From an uncultured Porphyromonadaceae bacterium (GTDB lineage: Bacteria; Bacteroidota; Bacteroidia; Bacteroidales; Muribaculaceae), in NCBI GenBank assembly GCA_947178215.1, contig CAMWXJ010000006.1:54588-118587 (forward strand): a DNA stretch of 64,000 bases. Reading direction: 5' to 3'. The notes beneath the pieces were generated by a model, which was given only the letters and a program-made list of their open reading frames with translations, was not told the DNA's origin and did no database searches. A program made the translations under genes and the position numbers. Each line of letters starts with the position of its first letter. Within the stretch, counting starts at the first letter, position 1. Below, one piece after another: positions 30,547-38,777 of the stretch.

Positions 30547-32529
30547 ATGAAGCTCCGATTACTGACATTCGTCACTGTGCTCACCATCGCGTTTGCGGCG
30601 GTGGCACAGATTGTAACTCCCATTACATGGACCTCGTCGATTGAAATGAAGTCGCCCAAAGAGGGCACGCTCAAATTTGCCGCCACCATAGAGCCCGGCT
30701 GGCACCTCTATTCGACCGTAATTCCCGACGGCGGCCCCAATCCCACCGCCGTGACCTACGACAAGCTCGAAGGCGTAGAGCTTGTGGGCGACCTCATCCC
30801 CTCGCGTCCCGCACCCGAGACCGTCGACATGGTGTTCAATCTCAAACTCGGGTGGTGGACCGACGAAGTAACCCTCTCGCAGGACTTCCGCATCACTGAT
30901 GCCAACGACGCCTACACAATCGAGGGCGCAGTGAGCTTCCAGGGGTGTAACGACGAGAGTTGCATCCCTCCCACCAAGGAGCCTTTCAGCTTTGCCGGCA
31001 AGGAGCCGACAGCCACGACAGCCACCGACAGCGGAGTCGTGGCGGCGGCCGAATCGGCAGCTCCCGCTGCCAATAAAGCCGACAACAGCGGCTGGTGGAC
31101 TCCGGTAAGCTTCGACTCGTTCGAGTCGGCCGACGCCGCAGCCTCCGACATCAGCGAACAGAGTTGGTGGTACATCTTCATCTGGGGATTCATCGGCGGA
31201 CTCGTGGCGCTCCTCACTCCCTGCGTTTGGCCCATGATACCGCTCACAGTGAGCTTCTTCCTCAAAAAGGGGGGCAAAAACCGCAGCAAGGCCATCCGCG
31301 ACGCCCTCACCTACGGCGCCGCCATCATAGTGATATATCTGGTGCTCGGCCTCGCAATCACACTCATCTTTGGCGCGAGCAAGCTCAACGACCTTGCAAC
31401 CAACGCGGTGTTCAACCTCGCGTTCTTTCTGCTTCTGGTAGTATTTGCTATCAGCTTCTTCGGCGCTTTCGACATCAAGCTCCCCTCCAAGTGGAGCAAC
31501 AGCGTCGACTCACGCGCCGAAGCCACCACCGGCATGCTCTCGATATTCTTCATGGCGTTTACCCTCGCCCTGGTAAGCTTCTCGTGCACCGGTCCCATTA
31601 TAGGCACCCTGCTCGTCGAGGCCGCCTCGGTAGGCAACATCGCGGGCCCGGCGATAGGCATGGGCGCGTTTGCCCTCGCCCTTGCCATACCCTTTACCCT
31701 CTTCGCCATATTCCCGTCGTGGCTCCAGGGCATGCCCCGCTCCGGCGGCTGGCTCAACTCAGTCAAGGTAGTGCTCGGCTTCCTTGAACTCGCGCTCTCA
31801 CTCAAATTCCTCTCCGTGGCCGACCTCGCCTACGGCTGGGGCATCCTTGACCGCGAGGTGTTCGTGAGCCTGTGGATAGTCATCTTCGCAATGCTCGGCC
31901 TCTACCTGCTCGGCAAACTCAATTTCAGCCACGACACCCCGACACAGCACGTGTCGATTGTTCGCTTCTTCATGGCGCTTATCTCGCTGTCGTTTGCAGT
32001 GTATCTGGTGCCGGGACTCTGGGGCGCGCCGCTGAAGAGCGTAAGCGCATTTGTGCCGCCACTCTACACCCAGGACTTCAACCTCTATGCCGGAGGTCAG
32101 TTCCGCGAATTTGACGACTACGACGAGGGCATGAAGTTCGCCGCCGAAAACGGCCGCCCCGTCTTGATTGACTTCTCGGGCTACGGCTGTGTCAACTGCC
32201 GCAAGATGGAGGGAGCCGTGTTCGATACCGAAGAGATTTCAGGCATCATCCGCGAGAACTTTGTGCTCATCAAGCTTATGGTAGACGACAAGGCCAAGCT
32301 CGCCGAACCCTACACCGTCGACGACGCCGGCAAGACTATCAAGATAACCACAGTAGGCGAGAAGTGGAGCTATCTCCAACGCCACAAGTTCGCCGCCAAC
32401 TCACAGCCCTACTACGTCATGGTTGGTAACGACGGAAATCCCCTCGCTGCACCATATTATTATGACGAAAGCGTCGAGAAGTTCGCCGAATGGCTTGGCG
32501 CCGGAATCAAATCCTACATTTCAAAGTAA
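30547..32529 (+). CDS. dsbD: Thiol:disulfide interchange protein DsbD
   Basis: This 660-residue protein carries reductant from the cytoplasm to the periplasm. It has a signal peptide, an alpha domain (GWHLYSTVIPDGGPNPTA; Cys pair in QGCNDESCIPP), a CcdA-like membrane domain with Cys in LLTPCVWPMIPL and FSCTGPIIG, and a C-terminal thioredoxin-like domain with CVNC in YGCVNCRKMEGAVF. All three redox pairs are intact. It follows the lone alpha-domain gene by 43 bases and precedes mazG by 3 bases. Confidence 0.94.
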   Translation: MKLRLLTFVTVLTIAFAAVAQIVTPITWTSSIEMKSPKEGTLKFAATIEPGWHLYSTVIPDGGPNPTAVTYDKLEGVELVGDLIPSRPAPETVDMVFNLKLGWWTDEVTLSQDFRITDANDAYTIEGAVSFQGCNDESCIPPTKEPFSFAGKEPTATTATDSGVVAAAESAAPAANKADNSGWWTPVSFDSFESADAAASDISEQSWWYIFIWGFIGGLVALLTPCVWPMIPLTVSFFLKKGGKNRSKAIRDALTYGAAIIVIYLVLGLAITLIFGASKLNDLATNAVFNLAFFLLLVVFAISFFGAFDIKLPSKWSNSVDSRAEATTGMLSIFFMAFTLALVSFSCTGPIIGTLLVEAASVGNIAGPAIGMGAFALALAIPFTLFAIFPSWLQGMPRSGGWLNSVKVVLGFLELALSLKFLSVADLAYGWGILDREVFVSLWIVIFAMLGLYLLGKLNFSHDTPTQHVSIVRFFMALISLSFAVYLVPGLWGAPLKSVSAFVPPLYTQDFNLYAGGQFREFDDYDEGMKFAAENGRPVLIDFSGYGCVNCRKMEGAVFDTEEISGIIRENFVLIKLMVDDKAKLAEPYTVDDAGKTIKITTVGEKWSYLQRHKFAANSQPYYVMVGNDGNPLAAPYYYDESVEKFAEWLGAGIKSYISK

Positions 32530-32532
32530 CAG

Positions 32533-33354
32533 ATGCAACCGCATAACCGCGAAGAAAAGGCAGAGGCCCTCGCGCGGGTAATCGACACGCTCGACCGCCT
32601 GCGCGTAGAATGCCCCTGGGACCGCAAGCAGACCAACGAAAGCTTGCGCCCCAACACCATAGAGGAGGTCTACGAGCTCGCAGACGCCCTCACCAACAAC
32701 GACGACAGAAACATCGCCAAGGAGCTTGGCGATGTTCTGCTCCATGTACTCTTCTACGCCAAGATAGGCGAGGAGAAGCAGCAGTTTGACATCGCCGAGG
32801 TGGCCGATCTGCTCAACGAGAAGCTCATATTCCGTCACCCCCATATATTCGGCGACGTCAAGGCCGACACTCCCGAGCAGGTCAAGGACAACTGGGAGCA
32901 GCTCAAACTCAAAGAGAAAGGGGGCAACAAGACGGTGCTCGCCGGCGTCCCCTCCGCCCTCCCCTCGCTCATCAAGGCCTACCGCATCCAGGAAAAGGCC
33001 GCCAACTCCGGCTTCGACTGGGAAGAGGCCGATCAGGTGTGGGCTAAGGTCAAGGAAGAGATTGCTGAGTTTGAGGCCGAGGCCAAGTCAGCACCACGCA
33101 ATGAAAAAGGCAAGCCCACTGCCGAGGCCCGCGAGCGGATGGCCGACGAAATGGGCGATGTGCTTTTCTCGCTCGTCAACGCAGCGCGCCTCTACGGCAT
33201 TCACCCCGACACCGCCCTCGACCACACCTGCCGCAAGTTCATTGCCAGATTCAACCACATCGAGCAACGCGCCCGCGAAACGGGCCGCAACCTGCGCGAC
33301 CTCACTCTCGCAGAAATGGACGCGCTCTGGAACGAAGCCAAGACTCTCGCCTGA
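32533..33354 (+). CDS. mazG: Nucleoside triphosphate pyrophosphohydrolase MazG
   Basis: The 273-residue protein has two MazG domains. The first has RVECPWDRKQTNESLRPNTI and EEVYELADAL; the second has KEEIAEFEAEAKS and ADEMGDVLFSLVNAARLYG with the EExxD metal pattern. It hydrolyses NTPs to NMP and pyrophosphate, cleaning the nucleotide pool. It begins directly after dsbD. Confidence 0.95.
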   Translation: MQPHNREEKAEALARVIDTLDRLRVECPWDRKQTNESLRPNTIEEVYELADALTNNDDRNIAKELGDVLLHVLFYAKIGEEKQQFDIAEVADLLNEKLIFRHPHIFGDVKADTPEQVKDNWEQLKLKEKGGNKTVLAGVPSALPSLIKAYRIQEKAANSGFDWEEADQVWAKVKEEIAEFEAEAKSAPRNEKGKPTAEARERMADEMGDVLFSLVNAARLYGIHPDTALDHTCRKFIARFNHIEQRARETGRNLRDLTLAEMDALWNEAKTLA

Positions 33355-33402
33355 CCCGCTCCGGCACTACCACCCTAACTTCATCCCTGCATCCCAATCA
33401 CC

Positions 33403-33882
33403 ATGCGCCGCATACTCCTTACACTCATAGCCACCATAGCGCTGACAGTAGCCGCCGGTGCCCGCACTCTGCGCGAGTACACCGCCATGCCGCTCCCGGG
33501 CGCCCGATACCCGTTTACCCTCACCGTCGATTCTATCGACTTCCGCTCCGACCTGGTGCGTATTTACGGCCATCTGCTGTCCACGCCCCATAGCTCGGCC
33601 CGCATCGACGGCTTTACCGTCAGCGAGGGTGACAAGGTGCTCGCCCCCGCCGACATGAAGAGCTATCCCGCCAACGACATAGACGGCTTCGAGTTCACAC
33701 ACCGTTTTCAGTGGGAGGACGACGGCGACCTGCCTGTCGAGATAGATTTCCCCTCTTTCAAGCCTCAGAACGCTTTCCTTATCTCGGCCGCAACACCCTC
33801 AGGCCCGGTGGTGTGGGCGCTCCGCCGCACGTCATCGGCCAAATCGACAAAAGGCACCAAAGCTGTAAAGCACGCGAAATGA
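33403..33882 (+). CDS. Exported protein of unknown function
   Basis: 159 residues beginning MRRILLTLIATIALTVAAGA, a signal peptide, then a beta-rich sequence (YPFTLTVDSIDFRSDLVRIY, FEFTHRFQWEDDGDLPVEID) with no Cys and no motif I recognise, ending in a Lys-rich tail. The spacing of strands would fit a small beta-sandwich. Its stop overlaps the topB start as ATGA, so expression is coupled to topB, but a functional link to a cytosolic topoisomerase is not obvious. Confidence 0.75.
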   Translation: MRRILLTLIATIALTVAAGARTLREYTAMPLPGARYPFTLTVDSIDFRSDLVRIYGHLLSTPHSSARIDGFTVSEGDKVLAPADMKSYPANDIDGFEFTHRFQWEDDGDLPVEIDFPSFKPQNAFLISAATPSGPVVWALRRTSSAKSTKGTKAVKHAK

Positions 33883-35963
33883 AGCTCTGCATCACGGAGA
33901 AACCGAGCGTGGCGCGCGACATTGCCAATATTCTCGGCGGCAAGAACGTGGCCCGACACGACGGCTACATCGACTGCGGCGAATATAAGGTGACATGGAC
34001 TTTCGGACACCTGTGCTGCCTGAAAGAGCCCAACGACTACTGCGACCAATGGAAGCGCTGGACTCTCGGCACGCTCCCAATGATTCCCGACCGATTCGCC
34101 ATCAAACTCATCGACACCGAAAGCTACAAGCGCCAGTTCAAGGTGATAGAGACGCTCATAGGCGAGGCCGACGAGGTGATCAACTGCGGTGACGCAGGAC
34201 AGGAGGGAGAGCTTATTCAGCGCTGGGTGATGCAGAAAGCGGGCACACGCTGCCCGGTAAGGCGACTGTGGATTTCGTCGCTTACCGACGAGAGCATACG
34301 CGAGGGGTTCAAGGAACTTAAACCCGAACGCGACTTCGACAACCTCTATCTTGCCGGACTGTCGCGTGCCATAGGCGACTGGATCCTCGGCATGAACGCC
34401 ACGCGCCTCTACTCGCTGAGATACTCCGAGCCGGGCAAAGTGCTGTCGATAGGGCGTGTCCAGACCCCTACACTTGCCCTTATCGTGAAGCGTCACCACG
34501 AGATAACCGACTTCAAGCCCGAAGATTACTGGGAGTTGCGCACAATATACCGCGACACCCCGTTCAACTCCACGGCCGGACGCTTCAACTCGCTCGAAAA
34601 GGCACAGGCGGCGCTCGAAGCTGTAAAGCCGCTGCCACTGGTAATCGACAGCGCCGACAAGAAGCGCGGCCGCGAGGCACCTCCACGCCTCTTTGACCTT
34701 ACGAGCCTCCAAGTGGAATGCAACAAACGGTGGGGATGGAGCGCCGACACCTCGCTCAAACTCATCCAGAGCCTCTATGAGAAAAAAGTGACGACATATC
34801 CGCGTGTCGACACCACATATCTCTCCGACGACATATACCCCAAAATACCCGACATACTCAGGCGCATGACACCCTACGCGCCGCTCACCGAGAGTGTTCT
34901 GGCGGGGCGTATCCCCAAGAGCAAAAAGGTGTTTGACAACTCCAAGGTCACAGACCACCACGCCATAATCCCCACCGGACAGGCTCCCAACACCCTCGTA
35001 GGCGACGAGCGTAAGCTGTATCACCTTATCGCGCTGCGGTTTATCTCGGCATTTTATCCTGATTGCATCTACTCGCAGACCACCGTTATGGCCCACGCCG
35101 GCGACACGGGCTTCAAGGCCACAGGCAAAATCATCGAGGAGCCGGGCTGGCGCACCGTCTACGCCGGCGACACCGCCGACCGCAATAAAAAGGAGGATGA
35201 CGACGAGGGCCGAGTGCTCCCCGCTTTCACCCCCGGCGAGTCGGGCCCGCATGAGCCTGAGCTTGTCAAGAAGACCACCCAGCCCCCCAAGCCCTACACC
35301 GAAGGCACGCTGCTACGCGCCATGGAGGGCGCCGGACGCACCGTCGACGACGAGGAACTCCGCGAGGCGATGAAAGAAAACGGCATAGGACGCCCATCGA
35401 CACGCGCCGCCATAATCGAGACACTGTTCAAGCGCGGTTATATAAGGCGCGAGCGCAAGAGCATCGTGCCGTGTCAGGCCGGCATCGACCTCATAGCCAC
35501 TATCAACGAGGAGCTGCTCAAAAGCGCCAAGCTCACCGGCATCTGGGAGAACAAGCTGAGGCGGATAGAGCGCGGCGACTACTCCCCCGCCGAATTCGTG
35601 GCGGAGTTGAAGACACTCATAAGCCAGATAGTGACAAACGTGCTGTGCGACAACTCCAACCGCCGCATAATAGCCGACGTTCCCGCCGCCGGGAGCAAGA
35701 ACAGCACGGCGGCAGTCGCCAAGCCCGCCGCCGAAGCGCCCAAAAAGAAACGCGCCACACCCATCCGCTCGCTCGAACAAGTCATCTGCCCCGTGTGCGG
35801 CAAAGGCCACATGCTCAAAGGCCACGCCGCCTACGGATGCAGCCGCCACAGAGAGGGATGTACGTTCAGACTACCTTTCACCGACTATCCCGCCGAGCTC
35901 AAACCGGGCGAACTGGCCCGCAAGATAAAGAAAAACTTTCCGCAATCAACCCCCGATGCCTAA
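33879..35963 (+). CDS. topB: DNA topoisomerase III
   Basis: This type IA topoisomerase of 694 residues starts at ATG 33879 (MKLCITEKPSVARDIANILG); the longer frame runs inside the previous gene. TOPRIM acidic residues are in NCGDAGQEGELIQRW. The catalytic Tyr is in TTYPRVDTTYLSDDI, preceded by FDLTSLQVECNKRWGWSAD. The C-terminal end has a CPVCGKGHMLKG zinc-like motif. It relaxes and decatenates DNA with one strand break. It overlaps the Nudix gene by 8 bases. Confidence 0.95.
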   Translation: MKLCITEKPSVARDIANILGGKNVARHDGYIDCGEYKVTWTFGHLCCLKEPNDYCDQWKRWTLGTLPMIPDRFAIKLIDTESYKRQFKVIETLIGEADEVINCGDAGQEGELIQRWVMQKAGTRCPVRRLWISSLTDESIREGFKELKPERDFDNLYLAGLSRAIGDWILGMNATRLYSLRYSEPGKVLSIGRVQTPTLALIVKRHHEITDFKPEDYWELRTIYRDTPFNSTAGRFNSLEKAQAALEAVKPLPLVIDSADKKRGREAPPRLFDLTSLQVECNKRWGWSADTSLKLIQSLYEKKVTTYPRVDTTYLSDDIYPKIPDILRRMTPYAPLTESVLAGRIPKSKKVFDNSKVTDHHAIIPTGQAPNTLVGDERKLYHLIALRFISAFYPDCIYSQTTVMAHAGDTGFKATGKIIEEPGWRTVYAGDTADRNKKEDDDEGRVLPAFTPGESGPHEPELVKKTTQPPKPYTEGTLLRAMEGAGRTVDDEELREAMKENGIGRPSTRAAIIETLFKRGYIRRERKSIVPCQAGIDLIATINEELLKSAKLTGIWENKLRRIERGDYSPAEFVAELKTLISQIVTNVLCDNSNRRIIADVPAAGSKNSTAAVAKPAAEAPKKKRATPIRSLEQVICPVCGKGHMLKGHAAYGCSRHREGCTFRLPFTDYPAELKPGELARKIKKNFPQSTPDA

Positions 35964-36489
35964 GACCGACCTCACCGAAAGATTTCCTGTTGTAGACGCT
36001 GAGGGACGCACGATAGGAAGCGCCACACGCGCCGAATGCCACGACGGCCGCTCAATGCTGCTTCATCCCGTGGTGCACCTCCATGTGCTGTCGCCCGACC
36101 GCAAATCGATTCTCCTGCAACGGCGTTCGCTCGCCAAGGATATTCAGCCCGGACGTTGGGACACCGCCGTAGGCGGCCATATTGACTACGGCGAGAGTGT
36201 GGCCGACGCCCTTGAGCGCGAGGCGCGCGAGGAGCTCGGCATTGACGCCTCCGCAGCCGTGCCGCTGTGCCGTTACGAGTGGCAAAGCGAGCGCGAGCAT
36301 GAACTGGTCAACGTCAACATCCTCATCGCCGACCCCTCCTCGCTTACTCTCTCCCCCGACCCCGACGAGGTATCGGAAGTGCGATTCTGGGCATTTGACG
36401 AGATAGACGCGGCCCGCGGGCGCGGAATTCTCACTCCTAACTTCGAGAGCGAACTCGACCGCATACGCCCACTCATCGAGCAGCCATGA
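35956..36489 (+). CDS. Nudix hydrolase
   Basis: 177 residues with the Nudix box in GGHIDYGESVADALEREA and REELGI, matching Gx5Ex7REUxEExGU. The upstream part (LLHPVVHLHVLSPDRKSILL and QRRSLAKDIQPGRWDTA) resembles the IPP-isomerase-like/YfcD branch. The substrate is not predictable. It overlaps topB by 8 bases and the next small gene by 4 (ATGA). Confidence 0.88.
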   Translation: MPKTDLTERFPVVDAEGRTIGSATRAECHDGRSMLLHPVVHLHVLSPDRKSILLQRRSLAKDIQPGRWDTAVGGHIDYGESVADALEREAREELGIDASAAVPLCRYEWQSEREHELVNVNILIADPSSLTLSPDPDEVSEVRFWAFDEIDAARGRGILTPNFESELDRIRPLIEQP

Positions 36490-36671
36490 GCTACATGACC
36501 GTACAGTGGATTGTGGTTGGGACGGTAATCGCCCTGTGCGTATGGCGTATCATCAGCTCGATAAGGCGCAACAGGCGATGCAAGCGCCACGGAGGCTCGT
36601 CGGCCGGCTCGTGTTGCAGCGGCTGCGCGGGCTGTCCGCTCGCCGACAACTGCAAAAAGCCGGGCAAATAG
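36486..36671 (+). CDS. Small Cys-rich membrane protein, FeoB-associated type
   Basis: 61 residues: one membrane helix (VQWIVVGTVIALCVWRIISS), a basic stretch, then a cluster of Cys in SCCSGCAGCPLADNCKK. This matches the FeoB-associated Cys-rich membrane protein family in shape. No feoA or feoB gene is nearby; it is coupled to the Nudix gene by an ATGA overlap. Confidence 0.75.
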   Translation: MSYMTVQWIVVGTVIALCVWRIISSIRRNRRCKRHGGSSAGSCCSGCAGCPLADNCKKPGK

Positions 36672-36749
36672 TGCCTGTATGACGGATAGTTGGACAATTT
36701 TGGTCTGTGATATGTACAATAAGTCACTACGGCCTGCCATTGAAATTGC

Positions 36750-36757
36750 TACTTTTG
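36750..36757 (+). promoter_or_regulatory. -7 element of the ketouronate operon
   Basis: TACTTTTG lies 28 bases before the first ATG of the operon; the -33 region is poor, which would fit an activator-dependent promoter. Confidence 0.5.
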
Positions 36758-36785
36758 TAAACTGATTCAAATTTCAGCGACAACA

Positions 36786-37934
36786 ATGCGGACTAATATC
36801 ATGACCAATCACCGTATTATCCTAATCACAGCCGCGCTCATATGCGCATCCATGGCCCGTGCGGCCTCACCCCTGGCCACAGTGACGGTAAGCAACGAGC
36901 TACCGCAGCCCCGCACAGAGATGATTGAGATAGGCTCTCCCGCCGTACCGCAGGAAAAATTCGTGGTGCGCGACTCCAACGGGTCGGAGATACCCTATCA
37001 GATAACCTACAACGGCAACCTCATTTTCCCCGCCTCGACAGGTCCCGAAGAGACCGTCGTCTACACACTCGTTGCCGGAAAGCCCTCGGCGGTCGACCCC
37101 GTGGTGTGGGCGCAGTTCTATCCCGAACGCCTTGACGACATAGCCTGGGAAAACGACTTCGGCGCCTACCGTGCCTATGGCCCGGCCCTCGCCGCCTCGG
37201 GAGGCAAAGCCTATGGCTACGACGCGTTCACCAAGTCATCGACAATGCCCGTGGTGCCGGAGCGCTATTTCCGTGAACTCGTGCAGATGGTGTCGTATCA
37301 CATCAACCATGCCAACGGCATGGATGTTTATGACGTCGGCCCGACCATGGGCGCCGGACTCGCCGTGCCTGTCGGCCGCGACGGCAGCCTCATATTTCCC
37401 GCAAGCTTCGACGAGTACCGCATACTCGACAACGGCCCCCTCCGCACCACGATAGAGCTTAAACTCAACTATGGCGGAGGCACCGAGACACGCATCATAA
37501 CCCTTGACGCCGGCACACCCCTCAACCGCACCACAACCCGCTTCGAAGGCTTCGACTCCGACTCCGTGGCCGCCGGCGTGGTGGTGCACAAGCCGGGCGA
37601 GACCGAGTATATCCTTGGCGACCGCTATGTAGCGTTCACCGACCCAACCACGTCGCCCGGAGGACGCGGAGTCGGCAAGATATTTACCGGTGTGGTGACA
37701 CCCGCCTACAACACCGTCACCTCTTACCGCCCTCTAAGCATCCCGGGCAGCACCGCCGTAGGCCATGTCATGACCGTCACACCCTACCGTCAGGGCGACG
37801 AGTTCAACTATTTCTGGGGCACCTGCTGGAACAAAGGCCGCATACGCTCGGCCCAGGAGTGGGACATGACGCTGCGCGACGTCTTGCGACGCTACCATTC
37901 GCCGCTCAGAATCTCGGTGGACTGCGGCAAATAA
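36786..37934 (+). CDS. Exported DUF4861 family protein
   Basis: 382 residues with a signal peptide (HRIILITAALICASMARA) and the DUF4861 hallmarks VRDSNGSEIPYQITYNGNLI, FYPERLDDIAWENDFGAYRA and YGPALAASGGKAYGYDAFTK. The family recurs beside pectin- and alginate-degradation genes in Bacteroidota; its activity is not known to me. Heading an operon for 5-keto-4-deoxyuronate use, it probably acts in the periplasm on the unsaturated uronate or its source oligosaccharide. Confidence 0.85.
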   Translation: MRTNIMTNHRIILITAALICASMARAASPLATVTVSNELPQPRTEMIEIGSPAVPQEKFVVRDSNGSEIPYQITYNGNLIFPASTGPEETVVYTLVAGKPSAVDPVVWAQFYPERLDDIAWENDFGAYRAYGPALAASGGKAYGYDAFTKSSTMPVVPERYFRELVQMVSYHINHANGMDVYDVGPTMGAGLAVPVGRDGSLIFPASFDEYRILDNGPLRTTIELKLNYGGGTETRIITLDAGTPLNRTTTRFEGFDSDSVAAGVVVHKPGETEYILGDRYVAFTDPTTSPGGRGVGKIFTGVVTPAYNTVTSYRPLSIPGSTAVGHVMTVTPYRQGDEFNYFWGTCWNKGRIRSAQEWDMTLRDVLRRYHSPLRISVDCGK

Positions 37935-37970
37935 CACCTGATAATCTATCAAAACATCATCACATAAGCT

Positions 37971-38777
37971 ATGGTTAATTTCTCGCTTGAGGGCAAAGTG
38001 GCCCTCGTGACAGGAGCCGCCTACGGCATAGGCCTCGCCATCGCACAGGCTTTCGCCGAAGCCGGTGCCAAGATTGTGTTCAACTGCTCACGCCAGTCGA
38101 CCGTCGACCGCGGACTCGCAGCCTACAAGGAGCTCGGCATCGACGCCAAGGGCTATCTCTGCGACGTAACCGACGAAGAAGCCGTCAAGGCAATGGTGGC
38201 CGACATCGAGAATACCGTCGGCACTATCGACATCCTCGTCAACAACGCCGGCATCATCAAGCGCATACCTATGGAAGAGATGGACGTGGCCGACTTCCGC
38301 CGTGTCATCGACGTAGACCTCGTGGCTCCCTATATCATGGCCAAGGCCGTCATCCCCGGCATGAAGCGCAAGGGCCACGGCAAGATTATCAACATCTGCT
38401 CCATGATGAGCGAGCTCGGACGCGAGACAGTGAGTGCCTACGCCGCCGCCAAAGGTGGCCTGAAAATGCTCACGCGCAACATCTGCTCGGAGTTTGGCTC
38501 GGCCAACATCCAGTGCAACGGCATAGGTCCGGGCTACATAGCCACCGAACAGACCGCCCCGCTGCGTGAGCGTCAGCCCGACGGCAGCCGTCACCCGTTC
38601 GACCGCTTTATCATATCCAAGACACCCGCAGGCCGCTGGGGCACCCCCGAGGACCTCATGGGCCCCGCCGTGTTCCTTGCCTCCGACGCCTCCGACTTTG
38701 TCAACGGCCATATCCTCTATGTCGACGGCGGCATACTCGCCTACATTGGCAAGAATCCCTCTGAAATCAACGATTGA
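37971..38777 (+). CDS. kduD: 2-dehydro-3-deoxy-D-gluconate 5-dehydrogenase (KduD)
   Basis: A 268-residue short-chain dehydrogenase with the NAD(P) site VTGAAYGIGLAIAQ, NNAG in ILVNNAGIIKRIP, and catalytic Ser and YxxxK in ICSMMSELGRETVSAYAAAK. KduD reduces 3-deoxy-D-glycero-2,5-hexodiulosonate to 2-keto-3-deoxygluconate; the placement with kdgK, eda and kduI supports this over gluconate 5-dehydrogenase. Its TGA overlaps the next ATG. Confidence 0.92.
   Translation: MVNFSLEGKVALVTGAAYGIGLAIAQAFAEAGAKIVFNCSRQSTVDRGLAAYKELGIDAKGYLCDVTDEEAVKAMVADIENTVGTIDILVNNAGIIKRIPMEEMDVADFRRVIDVDLVAPYIMAKAVIPGMKRKGHGKIINICSMMSELGRETVSAYAAAKGGLKMLTRNICSEFGSANIQCNGIGPGYIATEQTAPLRERQPDGSRHPFDRFIISKTPAGRWGTPEDLMGPAVFLASDASDFVNGHILYVDGGILAYIGKNPSEIND

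Noticed and set aside
33711..33878. Upstream extension of topB
   Set aside because: It reads through the previous exported-protein gene in another frame; the TOPRIM domain begins at MKLCITEKPSVA.
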